Assembly: GCA_020621405.1 (NCBI GenBank) | Contig: JAHRYN010000005.1 | Span: 1-64,000 of the forward strand | Reading direction: 5' to 3' | DNA: 64,000 nucleotides | Origin: Betaproteobacteria bacterium | Lineage (GTDB): Bacteria; Pseudomonadota; Gammaproteobacteria; Burkholderiales; Rhodocyclaceae | Shown: positions 10,558-18,783 of the stretch, piece after piece | How positions within the stretch are numbered: position 1 is the first letter of the stretch | How the letters are laid out: every line of letters begins with the position of its first letter | Notes under the pieces: model-generated | What the model was told of the DNA's origin: nothing | Database searches by the model: none | The model's input: only the letters and a program-made list of their open reading frames with translations | Made by a program: the position numbers and the translations under genes

Positions 10558-11217
10558 TTGAGCAGTCTGCTCATTGTCGAAGATCACGCACTGGTGCGCG
10601 AGGGCATGGCGCAGACGCTGACTCGCCTGGGCAGCGACTGGCGGATCATCGAAGCACCCGATGCGACCAGTGCGATTGCGCTGATCGATGAGGGCGTCGA
10701 GTTCGATCTGGTCGTCACCGACCTCATCCTGCCCGGCATGAACGGCTTTTCGCTGCTGGCGATGCTGCGCGAGCGGGATCCGTCACTGCCCGTGGTCGTG
10801 GTGTCGGCGCTGTGCGACAAAGTGACTGTCTCCCGCGCGATGCGCCAGGGAGCGTCGGGCTTCGTATCCAAGTCGGATTCCGGTGACCAGCTGATCCAGG
10901 CGGTCCGCACTGTGCTTTCAGGCGGCCTCTACACGCCGCCTGAAAGACGGACTCCCGCGCCGCGCATCGGCCGCACTTCCGCCATCTGCGCGTCCTCTCC
11001 CACGGTCGGGCACGGCCTGACCAATGCACAGACGCGCGTGCTCGCGCTGCTGGTGGAAGGTCGCTCGAACCGGGAAGTGGCTGAATCGCTGGGGCTGGCC
11101 GAAGGCACCGTCAAGGTGCACGTTACGCGCATCTTCCGCGCGTTCAAGGTCGGTTCGCGTGCGCAGCTGCTGACGCTGCTGTCGCACAACGGCAGCCGCA
11201 GGCCGGGCGCCGGCTGA
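10558..11217 (+). CDS. LuxR/NarL-family response regulator
   Basis: 219 residues with receiver (LLIVEDHALVREGM, phospho-Asp in LVVTDLILPG, Lys in FVSKSDSG) and LuxR helix-turn-helix (LTNAQTRVLALLVEGR, GLAEGTVKVHV). It is transcribed away from the neighbouring kinase/regulator pair. The start is TTG 10558 with GGGGAG 6 nt upstream. No dedicated kinase lies downstream, so it may share the hybrid kinase at 7787-9655. The two regulators resemble each other and may be paralogues. Confidence 0.85.
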   Translation: MSSLLIVEDHALVREGMAQTLTRLGSDWRIIEAPDATSAIALIDEGVEFDLVVTDLILPGMNGFSLLAMLRERDPSLPVVVVSALCDKVTVSRAMRQGASGFVSKSDSGDQLIQAVRTVLSGGLYTPPERRTPAPRIGRTSAICASSPTVGHGLTNAQTRVLALLVEGRSNREVAESLGLAEGTVKVHVTRIFRAFKVGSRAQLLTLLSHNGSRRPGAG

Positions 11218-11251
11218 GCCGGGCGCCGTCCGGCGCGCCCGGTTGCACGTG

Positions 11252-11956
11252 TCAGTGAGTGGTGCCGACCGACGCTGTATCCGACGTCGGCTGCAGGGGT
11301 GCGTGGATGCCATCTTCCATCGTGTCTTCGGCGTCGATATCGACGTCCTCGTGCTCGATGCGCAGGATGTCGAGGATGGGCGCCGCAACCCGGCGGCAGG
11401 CATTGGCTAGCGGTGACGGCAGATTGTCCGGAATGCGCTTCTGCAGCAGCAGCTTGGACGACGAGATCGCGAACACCGGCTCCAGGATGCGGTTGCGGTA
11501 GTTGCCCAGCTGGCTCTCTATCATGCGGTCGGCCGCCTCGCGTGCCCACGGATTGGTCGGCCACTGCATCGGCAGCGCCAGCGCGCGCGGAAAAGTTTCC
11601 AGATCCTGCTGCACGGTACGGATGTCTTCGTGCGAATCGCGGAAGGGCAGCAACACCAGATGCGCCAGACTGTAAAGATGACGGTCCATGTCGCTGCGGT
11701 TCGCACCGCCGTCGATGACGCCCATCCACTTGTTCAGTCCGCGCACCTTTTCGACCACCTTGGTCAGCGCCTCGCGTGATCGCGCGTCGGCGGTCAGGTA
11801 GCGCCGGCCTTCGGGATCCAGCGGCTCGCGCCCCAGATCGGTGAGTACGCAGACCGAACGCTGGTTCAGCAGCCCCAGCCCCTGGCAAAGCATGTGCGAC
11901 AGCGTGGTCTTGCCGGTGCCGCCCTTGTTGCCGATGACACAGATGATTTCTGCCAT
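11252..11956 (-). CDS. Orphan ParA/MinD-like P-loop ATPase
   Basis: 234 residues starting almost at a deviant Walker A (VIGNKGGTGKTTLSH), the signature of ParA/MinD/CobQ ATPases. A Walker B-like VIDGG follows near residue 80. There is no ParB partner beside it, so it is not an obvious plasmid or chromosome partition pair. The C-terminal 40 residues are acidic and low in complexity. A good ribosome site (GGGAG, 7 nt spacing) precedes ATG 11956. Cargo and partner are unknown. Confidence 0.7.
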   Translation of the reverse strand: MAEIICVIGNKGGTGKTTLSHMLCQGLGLLNQRSVCVLTDLGREPLDPEGRRYLTADARSREALTKVVEKVRGLNKWMGVIDGGANRSDMDRHLYSLAHLVLLPFRDSHEDIRTVQQDLETFPRALALPMQWPTNPWAREAADRMIESQLGNYRNRILEPVFAISSSKLLLQKRIPDNLPSPLANACRRVAAPILDILRIEHEDVDIDAEDTMEDGIHAPLQPTSDTASVGTTH

Positions 11957-11996
11957 GTTCGTGCTCCCTGCCCGAATGACGTTTTCCGGAAGCTGA

Positions 11997-12821
11997 TTAT
12001 TCCGCGATCAGGCCGGCGGCGTCAGTGGGAACTGCGACCGGAATCGGCGTCATTTCTCCGACCGGGCGGCCATTTCTGCCGGGGCGACCGGCAAAACTGT
12101 ACACAAAGAGCGGGCGGGCGGCAGGATCTTCATCGACGATCCGGTCCACGCCCAATCCGGGAATTTCGAAGCTGTTGGCGATCAGCAGTGCGTCGGGGCG
12201 CATTTCGATGGCCGCCTTGCGGCCGAGTCTGGGCATCGGCACCGGTGACAGGAATGCATAGACCACGTCGAACTGGCCGAGATGCACCGACCACAGGTCG
12301 TCGCGCCGTATCGTCACGTTGCGCAGGTTGCGGTTGCGCATGCGCGCGATCAGCCAGGGCAGCGGCGCATTCTCGACCCCGGTGAAGCGGCAGTCCGGCC
12401 GTGACATCGCCAGTCGGCGCAGCAATTCGCCGGTGCCGCAGCCCAGATCGACCAGATGGACTGCCCGATCCTGCGGCAGCGCGAGCAGCAGCGCGCGGGC
12501 GGTGGCCTTGTTGGTCAGGAACAGCGGTACGCGCGTGCGGAAGGTGGACCAGAACACTGCGGACAGCGCCAGGAAGCCGAGCAGATACCAGGCCGGTGCG
12601 ATGCCGAGCACGCGTGCGCCGACCACCAGCGGCGAGAACAGCAGGTGGATGACCACCCACCAGCGCGGCGCCCGTGTGGCCAGCGCGAATGCACCGGCGA
12701 TGCCAGCCTGCATGATGACGATGGCGGTCAGTCCGCCCGGCGGCGTGACGGTGTAGCGCAGCGCGAAGATCGCGACCGCCCAGGCGACGAACTGTATGGT
12801 CAGGGCGCGGAACAGATGCAT
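11997..12821 (-). CDS. Membrane-anchored class I SAM methyltransferase
   Basis: 274 residues. The first 110 hold three to four hydrophobic segments; the remainder is a Rossmann methyltransferase with motif I VDLGCGTGELL, an acidic loop (TGVENAPLP), and motif IV-like FDVVYAFLSPVPM. The substrate cannot be told from sequence. The small domain after four helices resembles membrane-bound lipid or quinone methylases, but no family-specific motif is seen. The start at ATG 12821 drops 11 unlikely residues from a longer open frame. Confidence 0.65.
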   Translation of the reverse strand: MHLFRALTIQFVAWAVAIFALRYTVTPPGGLTAIVIMQAGIAGAFALATRAPRWWVVIHLLFSPLVVGARVLGIAPAWYLLGFLALSAVFWSTFRTRVPLFLTNKATARALLLALPQDRAVHLVDLGCGTGELLRRLAMSRPDCRFTGVENAPLPWLIARMRNRNLRNVTIRRDDLWSVHLGQFDVVYAFLSPVPMPRLGRKAAIEMRPDALLIANSFEIPGLGVDRIVDEDPAARPLFVYSFAGRPGRNGRPVGEMTPIPVAVPTDAAGLIAE

Positions 12822-12956
12822 GGTCAGGCAGCCTGCTCGGAATGGGACGGACATACCTTACGCCCGCGTACCTGCCTTCAGGCGGGGATAAGCGCCAGCA
12901 ATCTGCCGCATTCCCGTGTTTTGGGGCACGTCGTGCCGCATGGCCGGAAAAGGCCT

Positions 12957-13235
12957 CTAGTCGCTCCGGGTGGCGACTTCCAGCCGGGAGAGCCAGAGCA
13001 ATGCATGGGGGCGGTCGTCACCGCACATGTCGGCCGCCGGCTGCAGGCCGGAACAGCATGTCGGGCGATCGGGCGAACCGAAGATGGCGCAACGCATGTC
13101 GTCGGTGAGCTGCACGCAGCGCTCGCCGGCCGGCTTGCCGTGCGGCATGCCGGGAATCGGGCTGGATATCGACGGTGCGATGCAGCAGGCACCGCAACCT
13201 TCACGGCACTGCAGGGGCTGCGCGGTGGCGTTCAT
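12957..13235 (-). CDS. YkgJ-family cysteine-cluster protein
   Basis: 92 residues with a Cys pattern typical of the YkgJ (UPF0153) zinc/iron-chelating family: CREGCGACC near the N-terminus, then C40, C49 and CC at 60-61. It overlaps the mutY stop by 4 nt (ATGA), so it is translated with it. MutY carries a 4Fe-4S cluster; a link between the two is only suggested by the coupling. Confidence 0.75.
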   Translation of the reverse strand: MNATAQPLQCREGCGACCIAPSISSPIPGMPHGKPAGERCVQLTDDMRCAIFGSPDRPTCCSGLQPAADMCGDDRPHALLWLSRLEVATRSD

Positions 13236-14317
13236 TCGATGTCCGTCCGGCCGAGCAACCGGCGCACCGGTGCCGGCAGTGCTGCGTCGTGCGCATCGGT
13301 CAGCGGCAGCCACTGCAGCGCAGTCTCGCCGGCGATGGGCGCCGGTGCCGGGATGCGCAGTCGCAGCGGCACCAGATGCAGCTCGAAGTGGGTGAAGCCG
13401 TGGATCACCGGCGTCATGGTTTCCGGCTCGCCAGCCATCAGCCCGCGGGTCGCCAGCCAGCGGGCCGCTTCGATGACGGCATCCGACGGCGTCTGTGCCG
13501 CCAGTTCGGGCAGGCTCAGCAGGCCGCCCCAGATGCCGTGGCCCGGCCGGCGCTCGAGCAGTATCTGTCCACGGCTCAGCAGCAGCAGCGCGAAACGCAG
13601 TCGCTGCGGCCGCACCTTTGCCGGACGGGGCGCCGGCAGTTCGCGCTGGCGACCGCTCGCCCGCGCCACGCAGGCGGTGCCGACCGGGCAGGCATCGCAG
13701 CGCGGGCGGCTGCGCGTGCACACGGTGGCACCCAGGTCCATCAGCGCCTGCGTGTAGATGGCGCCGTCGCAGGCGGGCATCAGTTCGCTGGCCAGGGCCC
13801 ACATCCGCAGTTCGACCGCGCGGATGCCGGGGAAGCCGTCGATGCCGAAGACGCGCGCGAAGACGCGCTTCACGTTGCCGTCGAGTATCGGTTCCTGTGC
13901 ACCGAAGCAGAAGCTGGCGATCGCTGCGGCGGTCGACCGGCCGATGCCGGGCAGGCTTTCAATGTCCTCGACCGCCGACGGAAAGCGGCCGCCGAAGCGC
14001 GTCATCACCTCGCGCGCAGCGCGGTGCAGGTTGCGTGCGCGGGCGTAGTAGCCCAGCCCGCTCCACACTTCCATCACCGCGGCTTCCTCCGCGTCCGCCA
14101 GCGCAGCCAGTGTAGGAAAGCGCGCCATGAAGCGGCCGTAGTAACCGATCACGGTCTGCACCTGGGTCTGCTGCAGCATGATTTCCGACACCCACACGCC
14201 ATAAGGCTCGCCATGCTGCCAGGGCAGGTCGTGACGACCGTGCGTCTTCTGCCAGGCGATCAGCCGGGCGGGGAAATCGGCGGTTGGGGACGGTGTCGGA
14301 GGTTCGCAGGGTTTCAT
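13232..14317 (-). CDS. mutY: A/G-specific adenine DNA glycosylase
   Basis: 361 residues. It removes adenine mispaired with 8-oxoguanine. The helix-hairpin-helix region ([18 protein letters not shown]) is followed by the catalytic Asp in LDGNVKRV. The 4Fe-4S loop has Cys spacing C-X6-C-X2-C-X5-C ([18 protein letters not shown]). The C-terminal NUDIX-like domain recognises 8-oxoG ([19 protein letters not shown]). The ATG at 14317 gives the usual family length; the frame stays open a further 106 codons upstream without conserved sequence. Confidence 0.93.
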   Translation of the reverse strand: MKPCEPPTPSPTADFPARLIAWQKTHGRHDLPWQHGEPYGVWVSEIMLQQTQVQTVIGYYGRFMARFPTLAALADAEEAAVMEVWSGLGYYARARNLHRAAREVMTRFGGRFPSAVEDIESLPGIGRSTAAAIASFCFGAQEPILDGNVKRVFARVFGIDGFPGIRAVELRMWALASELMPACDGAIYTQALMDLGATVCTRSRPRCDACPVGTACVARASGRQRELPAPRPAKVRPQRLRFALLLLSRGQILLERRPGHGIWGGLLSLPELAAQTPSDAVIEAARWLATRGLMAGEPETMTPVIHGFTHFELHLVPLRLRIPAPAPIAGETALQWLPLTDAHDAALPAPVRRLLGRTDIE

Positions 14318-14406
14318 CGCGGACGGATTGTAGGCATGCGCGCGTCGGCACGCCAAAAGCGGCGATAATCCACCCACTCCAATCGTCGCTTCATTGCAGC
14401 CTCCCG

Positions 14407-14511
14407 ATGACATTTCCCCCTGTGCCGGTCCGGTGCGCCTGCGCACCGGCGGAGACCGCCCCGATGACCTGCCCGGCCCGCTGCATGCGTGCGGCGGGTG
14501 GCGCTCGATGA
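14407..14511 (+). CDS. Possible 34-codon Cys-rich upstream ORF
   Basis: ATG 14407 opens a 34-residue frame whose TGA overlaps the ATG of the flavin reductase gene (ATGA). The peptide has four Cys (CAC and CPARC). The exact start/stop overlap suggests translational coupling or a leader peptide, but no strong ribosome site is seen and codon use is uninformative at this length. Confidence 0.3.
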   Translation: MTFPPVPVRCACAPAETAPMTCPARCMRAAGGAR

Positions 14512-14999
14512 GCAATCCCGAGCGGGACAGCCGTTCCTTCCGCGATGCACTGGGGCTGTTCGCGACCGGCATCACCATCCTGACCGCACGTGCGCCCGGT
14601 GGCGAGCCGGTCGGCCTGACCGTGAATTCGTTCAATTCGGTCTCGCTGGAACCGCCGCTGGTGCTGTGGAGCCTGATGCTGGGTTCGCCCAGCGTGGAGG
14701 CCTTCCGTACCTGCTCGCACTATGCGATCCATGTGCTGGCCGACAGTCAGAAGGCGTTGTCGCAGAAGTTCGCCGGCGCCCGCGAACAGCGTTTCGCCGG
14801 GCTGGACACGACCGACGGGCTGGGCGGGGCGCCGCTGATCGAAGGCTGTCTCGCGCGCTTCGAATGCCGCAACGACGTCCAGTACGCCGGTGGCGACCAC
14901 CTGATCTTCGTCGGCCGGGTTGAGCGCTTCGAACGCAGCGTTGGCCAGCCGCTACTGTATTTCGGCGGTGCCTACCGCACGATAGGGCGCGCGGACTGA
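14508..14999 (+). CDS. Flavin reductase-like, FMN-binding protein
   Basis: 163 residues of the flavin_reductase_like fold: GLFATGITILTA, then the FMN-site stretch GLTVNSFNSVSLEPPLV and the later GGDHLIFVGRVE. Members reduce FMN/FAD with NAD(P)H, often feeding a two-component monooxygenase; none is next to it here. It is transcribed divergently from mutY. ATG 14508 starts right before the domain. It is the last core gene before the AT-rich island. Confidence 0.8.
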   Translation: MSNPERDSRSFRDALGLFATGITILTARAPGGEPVGLTVNSFNSVSLEPPLVLWSLMLGSPSVEAFRTCSHYAIHVLADSQKALSQKFAGAREQRFAGLDTTDGLGGAPLIEGCLARFECRNDVQYAGGDHLIFVGRVERFERSVGQPLLYFGGAYRTIGRAD

Positions 15000-15261
15000 G
15001 TCCGGTTCCGGGTCGCAGCGAGATCGGGAACAGACGGCTGAAATGTGAGACAGGCACCATAAACCTGCAGTAGCGACGAAGAAATTCGTTGCATTATGCC
15101 TACCCAAAATCGCACTTTCGTCCGGATGAAATTTAAGGAAAGAGCGCATATTTTTGCAGTTTGTCCCCAAAAGCCCCATGCCCATCGAAAGCGAATTGGC
15201 GCGCTCAAACTGGGAGCGTTGATGATTCAGTGAAAGAAGACATGATACCGAGGAGCTGAGT
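15000..15261. other. Left junction of the accessory island, non-coding
   Basis: 262 nt without a credible gene. Composition shifts from GC-rich to AT-rich inside this stretch. It holds a small hairpin with a GAAA loop (15073-15092) and one copy of a 12-nt direct repeat (15227-15238). Any promoter for the NYN gene should lie here, but I cannot assign clear -35/-10 boxes. Confidence 0.5.
15227..15238 (+). repeat. 12-nt direct repeat, left copy (TCAGTGAAAGAA)
   Basis: The identical 12-mer recurs at 18489-18500. The two copies bracket the NYN-NACHT cassette. This could mark an insertion boundary or be chance. Confidence 0.4.
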
Positions 15262-15996
15262 GTGCCGGCCTTATTGGTGCTTGTTGATTACGACAATGTC
15301 GACCGAAGTCATACGGTAGCAGGGCCGGTTGGCCTGGCGAAAATGCTCGTCACACTGCTGCCAAACACGATTGTCGCCCGGCATCAAGGGGTGACTGTGC
15401 GGCTATATGGGGGTTGGCGAAACAACGGAACGTTGACGAATTTTGCCCAAAATCTAGTACCGGACATTCATCGTCAATCCCCAACCGTTGTGGCGATTTC
15501 GAATTCAGGTTTTTTGCAGAACGTTCGGCTGACAGTAGAGCTCGCTCAGGGTCCGATTGGCTCAAGCACTTCGCTCGAACAAACCTACGTAAAAAATAGA
15601 GGATTACGCAATTTTCGATCTTGCAGTTCACCACGACCTGGGTGCGCGAATCCTTCATCGTGCGGCCTGCAGATGTTTTCTGGTCTAACGCATGCAACAC
15701 CATGTGGCAATCACAAATGCAATTCGAAGCTGGCTGATGTATTTACTCGCGACGAGCAGAAAATGGTCGATACGCTGATTGTTGCTGACATGGCGCATCA
15801 GGCCTTTGCCGCCAAGGCTTCCGATATTGTTGTTGTGTCTTCTGATACCGATATGTGGCCTGGTGTTTTGTTGGCTCTTCGCGCCGGTTGTGCGGTAACA
15901 CATGTACATACGAAACGCGGTCTACGGACTCAACAGCACTTGATGAATACGCTTGCCGGGCAGTTGTCTCGCAATTATCAGCAATTGAGCGTTTAG
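15262..15996 (+). CDS. NYN-domain (PIN-like) nuclease with Cys-rich insert
   Basis: 244 residues. The fold is read from acidic motifs of NYN/LabA-like RNases: an N-terminal strand LVLVDYDNV (D9, D11), a central KMVDTLIVADM (D170) and VVVSSDTDMWPG (D195, D197), which together form the metal site of PIN-like nucleases. Between them, residues 118-155 hold five Cys and a His (C121, C128, C134, C148, H151, C153), which could bind zinc and is not part of the basic NYN core. GTG start with AGGAG 6 nt upstream. The next gene begins 9 nt after the stop, whose TAG is part of that gene's ribosome site, so both are made together. Composition is AT-rich relative to neighbours, suggesting transfer. A toxin or effector role is an inference. 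Confidence 0.75.
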   Translation: MPALLVLVDYDNVDRSHTVAGPVGLAKMLVTLLPNTIVARHQGVTVRLYGGWRNNGTLTNFAQNLVPDIHRQSPTVVAISNSGFLQNVRLTVELAQGPIGSSTSLEQTYVKNRGLRNFRSCSSPRPGCANPSSCGLQMFSGLTHATPCGNHKCNSKLADVFTRDEQKMVDTLIVADMAHQAFAAKASDIVVVSSDTDMWPGVLLALRAGCAVTHVHTKRGLRTQQHLMNTLAGQLSRNYQQLSV

Positions 15997-16005
15997 GAGA
16001 TTTGT

Positions 16006-18303
16006 ATGGATGCCAGTGAATTTAAACGCGTACTGACTGCATTCGCTGATGTTCCTTCAGATGTTGATGTGCGGCTTGGGAAGGTCGTCGCCCAAATCCG
16101 GGACGAGGTCCTTGATGTTGATATTGCCTACTCGAAAACCCCGGATCAGCAGCTCCTAGTCATTGAGAATGAGCAACAATATCCGGCACGGGTTTGGTTG
16201 TTAAATCGCGTTGCTCGGTTGCCGCAATTGGCCGATCGATTGATTGCCAGCACGGCCCTAACCGCTGAGGTGGCTGCCCGGTCTCCATTCGTAACCCCGT
16301 CAGGAAGTATCTCTCAGAATCTATCTGAAACAAGTGATTCATTCGCGGATGTGCAAGTTTCCAATGCCGTCGAAGCACTGTTGGAAAGAGCCAATAGCCC
16401 GTTTCCGGGTGCGACTTCCGTTCTTTACGTTACGTCCGATGCAGGGGAGGGAAAAACTACGGTAATCGGACATGCGGCACGCCTTCAGGCTCAGCGATTT
16501 AAAGAAAAAAAAGTTGGATCACTCGTTGTTCCTATTCCTCTGAGTGGAAGAGCATTCTTGAATTTCGATGATGCGGTTATTGCCGCTCTAGTCAATAAAT
16601 TGCGCTTCAACTATCTTTACTTTGACGCATTTATAGAGTTGGTTCGCATGGGGGCCGTTGTTCCAGCATTTGATGGATACGAAGAAATGCTGGTTGAAGG
16701 ATCGAAAGGGGAGGCTATCTCTGCCCTCGGTAATTTAGTTCAGGCATTGAATTCATCCGGAACGATTTTTATCGCAGCGCGAAGGGCGTTCTTTGATTAC
16801 CTAAGCTTCAAGACACAGGCGCGACTGCTGGATGCCATTGGAGATCGTTCAGCATCGTTTTCTCGCCTTGAGATTTCGAGATGGAACAAAGAGCAGTTTT
16901 GCGAGTACGGAAAACTACGCAAGGTTGAGCAGCCGGAAGATATCTATCAGACGGTTTCCGCCAGGCTGGGAACGGATCACCCTCTTTTAACTCGCGCTGT
17001 CTTGGTAAGGCGTCTCTATGACGTGGCGGGCGGGTGTAAAGCTCAATCCGAGCTGGCGGCAATGCTCGGGAGCAATGCACATGATTATTTCTATACTTTT
17101 GTCGATGCGATAGTAAAACGCGAGGCTTCAGAGAAATGGCTGGCAAACGTTACCGGTGAGGTAATGGAGCCTCTACTAAGCATTGATGAGCACCACGAAT
17201 TGTTGGCTCAAATCGCGCAAGAAATGTGGCAGTCGTCGGTGAACTCACTTCGGTATGATGTTCTTGACGTAATTGTCGATATTTTTACTGATGGCAGAGG
17301 CAAGAGCGCAACTATCAACCGGCAGATCAAAGAACGCATAAAGCAGCACTCTTTGCTGGCCTCGGAGACAACAAAGGGCCTCGCTGTCTCCTTCGATCAT
17401 GAGGACTTCCAGAATTTTTATCTTGGTGAGGCTCTCGGCCGTTTATTGGCGAAAATGGTTCGGTCTGACTTACAGACATTCATTTCGGCAAACTTATTGG
17501 CGACCGCTACCATAGAACAGTCGGTTCAGTATCTCAAAAGATGTCATGCTGACATGTCTGCGGTAGCTACCGCGCTGATGACCATAAATTCGTCCGAGAC
17601 CGGATTCTCCTTCTGCAAGGAAAACTGCAGCGCACTAGCTATTCGTGTTGCTGAGTGCACACCTAATTTCGGCGAGCCGCTTCTATTGCAAGCCATGTTT
17701 TTTCCAGTGGATGTGCTTGCTGGTAGGCATCTTCGGAAGATGGTTTTCGAGCGTTGCCATTTCCAACCTACATCCACATCGAAAAGCACTTTGGCAGAAC
17801 TTGAGTTTAACTACTGTGAGTTTGAGAGAATCGAGATTGACAATGCCGAACGAGTTTTCGAAGGCTGCATGTTTTCGAATTGCACAATTGACTCTCTGGT
17901 CCTGAACAATGAAGACGACTACTCATTCAATCCGGTACAAATCGCCGAGTGGCTAGAAGGCGCTGGTGCCAGTTTCGGCGGTTCTGCGGCGATGGCCGCA
18001 AGCGGCGCAACACAAAAAGACGAACGCCTCAAAGTTCTCGAACGGTTTTTGCGAGTTTTTTTGCGGAGCACGCAAGTTGATGAGGAGATAATCCGCCTCC
18101 GCCTTGGCAACGCAGCAACCCCAAGATTCTTTGATGAAGTGCTTCCCGTGCTTTTGGATAACGGGGTTCTGGAGGAAGTGCCCTGGAAGGGCCGGGGCAT
18201 TCAGCGTCGTTACAAATTGATGCGTCAAATGTCCGATATCAGCGATGCCTTGGAGGTCGCGCATGGCTCCTTCGACAATTTTCTGTCTGGCTTGCGGCGT
18301 TAA
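16006..18303 (+). CDS. NACHT/STAND-type P-loop NTPase with pentapeptide-like and winged-helix C-terminus
   Basis: 765 residues. An N-terminal 120-residue region of unknown fold precedes the NTPase. Walker A is DAGEGKTT (145-152), Walker B AFDGYEE (D223, E226-E227), and a sensor-1-like TIFIAARR lies at 253-260. SFDHEDFQNFYLGEAL (462-477) matches the His/Phe helix motif that closes the NACHT winged-helix region. Residues 577-635 show spaced F/L-x-x-C-x-F units like pentapeptide repeats. Residues 672-750 look like a winged helix (LLDNGVLEEVPWKGRG). STAND NTPases act as ligand-triggered switches in immunity and signalling. Paired with a nuclease gene, this could be a defence module; that is inferred, and no cognate trigger is known. 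Base composition is foreign to the neighbourhood. Confidence 0.75.
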   Translation: MDASEFKRVLTAFADVPSDVDVRLGKVVAQIRDEVLDVDIAYSKTPDQQLLVIENEQQYPARVWLLNRVARLPQLADRLIASTALTAEVAARSPFVTPSGSISQNLSETSDSFADVQVSNAVEALLERANSPFPGATSVLYVTSDAGEGKTTVIGHAARLQAQRFKEKKVGSLVVPIPLSGRAFLNFDDAVIAALVNKLRFNYLYFDAFIELVRMGAVVPAFDGYEEMLVEGSKGEAISALGNLVQALNSSGTIFIAARRAFFDYLSFKTQARLLDAIGDRSASFSRLEISRWNKEQFCEYGKLRKVEQPEDIYQTVSARLGTDHPLLTRAVLVRRLYDVAGGCKAQSELAAMLGSNAHDYFYTFVDAIVKREASEKWLANVTGEVMEPLLSIDEHHELLAQIAQEMWQSSVNSLRYDVLDVIVDIFTDGRGKSATINRQIKERIKQHSLLASETTKGLAVSFDHEDFQNFYLGEALGRLLAKMVRSDLQTFISANLLATATIEQSVQYLKRCHADMSAVATALMTINSSETGFSFCKENCSALAIRVAECTPNFGEPLLLQAMFFPVDVLAGRHLRKMVFERCHFQPTSTSKSTLAELEFNYCEFERIEIDNAERVFEGCMFSNCTIDSLVLNNEDDYSFNPVQIAEWLEGAGASFGGSAAMAASGATQKDERLKVLERFLRVFLRSTQVDEEIIRLRLGNAATPRFFDEVLPVLLDNGVLEEVPWKGRGIQRRYKLMRQMSDISDALEVAHGSFDNFLSGLRR

Positions 18304-18328
18304 AAGACTTACGCTGTCCTCTTTTAAC
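18299..18328 (+). terminator. AT-rich hairpin at the end of the NTPase gene
   Basis: GTTAAAAGA (18299-18307) pairs perfectly with TCTTTTAAC (18320-18328) across a 12-nt loop, and the TAA stop lies in the left arm. There is no T-run after it, so termination is uncertain; it may be an mRNA-end stabiliser. Confidence 0.35.
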
Positions 18329-18611
18329 CCGCACCACGTTCTTGCTGCTTGCTAGCGTTACTGCTCCGGCTGAGAGTGACCAATTAGCGTAATTTAATTA
18401 GGTCGGGTATCTCCGCAGGGCCAGCAATCTGCGCCTCAACTGCCATTCAACTAAGTTGACTCCAACGTCCGAAAAGGCCGAAAAACGGTCAGTGAAAGAA
18501 AAACCCCACCAGATATTGATGGGCCTTAATCGATTTGGATAGGAACGATATCTCTGCAATCACTGCAAATTATGCTGTCAGTCTCAAAATGAGGCAGGAA
18601 GCGGTGGTGGC
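18329..18611. other. Right flank of the accessory island, non-coding
   Basis: About 280 nt with no credible gene. It contains a short palindrome CAACTAAGTTG (18448-18458) and the right copy of the 12-nt repeat (18489-18500). It ends at the 3' end of tRNA-Gly. No integrase remnant and no duplicated tRNA 3' end were seen. Confidence 0.5.
18489..18500 (+). repeat. 12-nt direct repeat, right copy (TCAGTGAAAGAA)
   Basis: Same 12-mer as 15227-15238, about 190 nt beyond the end of the NTPase gene. Confidence 0.4.
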
Positions 18612-18685
18612 TGGAGCGGGTGATGGGAATCGAACCCACGTATGCAGCTTGGGAAGCTGCCGTTCTACCATTGAACTACACCCGC
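18612..18685 (-). tRNA. tRNA-Gly (anticodon CCC)
   Basis: On the minus strand the acceptor stem GCGGGTG pairs with CACCCGC. The D-arm segment is TAGTTCAATGGTAGA, the anticodon loop is TTCCCAA (anticodon CCC, reading GGG), and the T arm contains GGTTCGATTCC. The 3' CCA is encoded (18612-18614). Its 3' end faces the AT-rich island, the side on which elements often integrate. Confidence 0.93.
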
Positions 18686-18783
18686 GAAGGCGGGATTGTA
18701 CGCCGGAACGACTGCGCTTCCCAAGGGCTCCGCGGAGCTGCGATCACCGGGTGTGGGGCGGGCAATACCGGTAAACTACGGGC

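Noticed and set aside
11210-11246. GC-rich imperfect hairpin between the LuxR regulator and the ParA-like gene
   Set aside because: The stem has a bulge and no T-run follows on either strand, so I could not support a terminator call.
18612-18685. tRNA-Gly as an integration site with a duplicated 3' end at the far side of the island
   Set aside because: I looked for the tRNA 3' sequence near 15000-15260 and found no copy, and no integrase gene is present.
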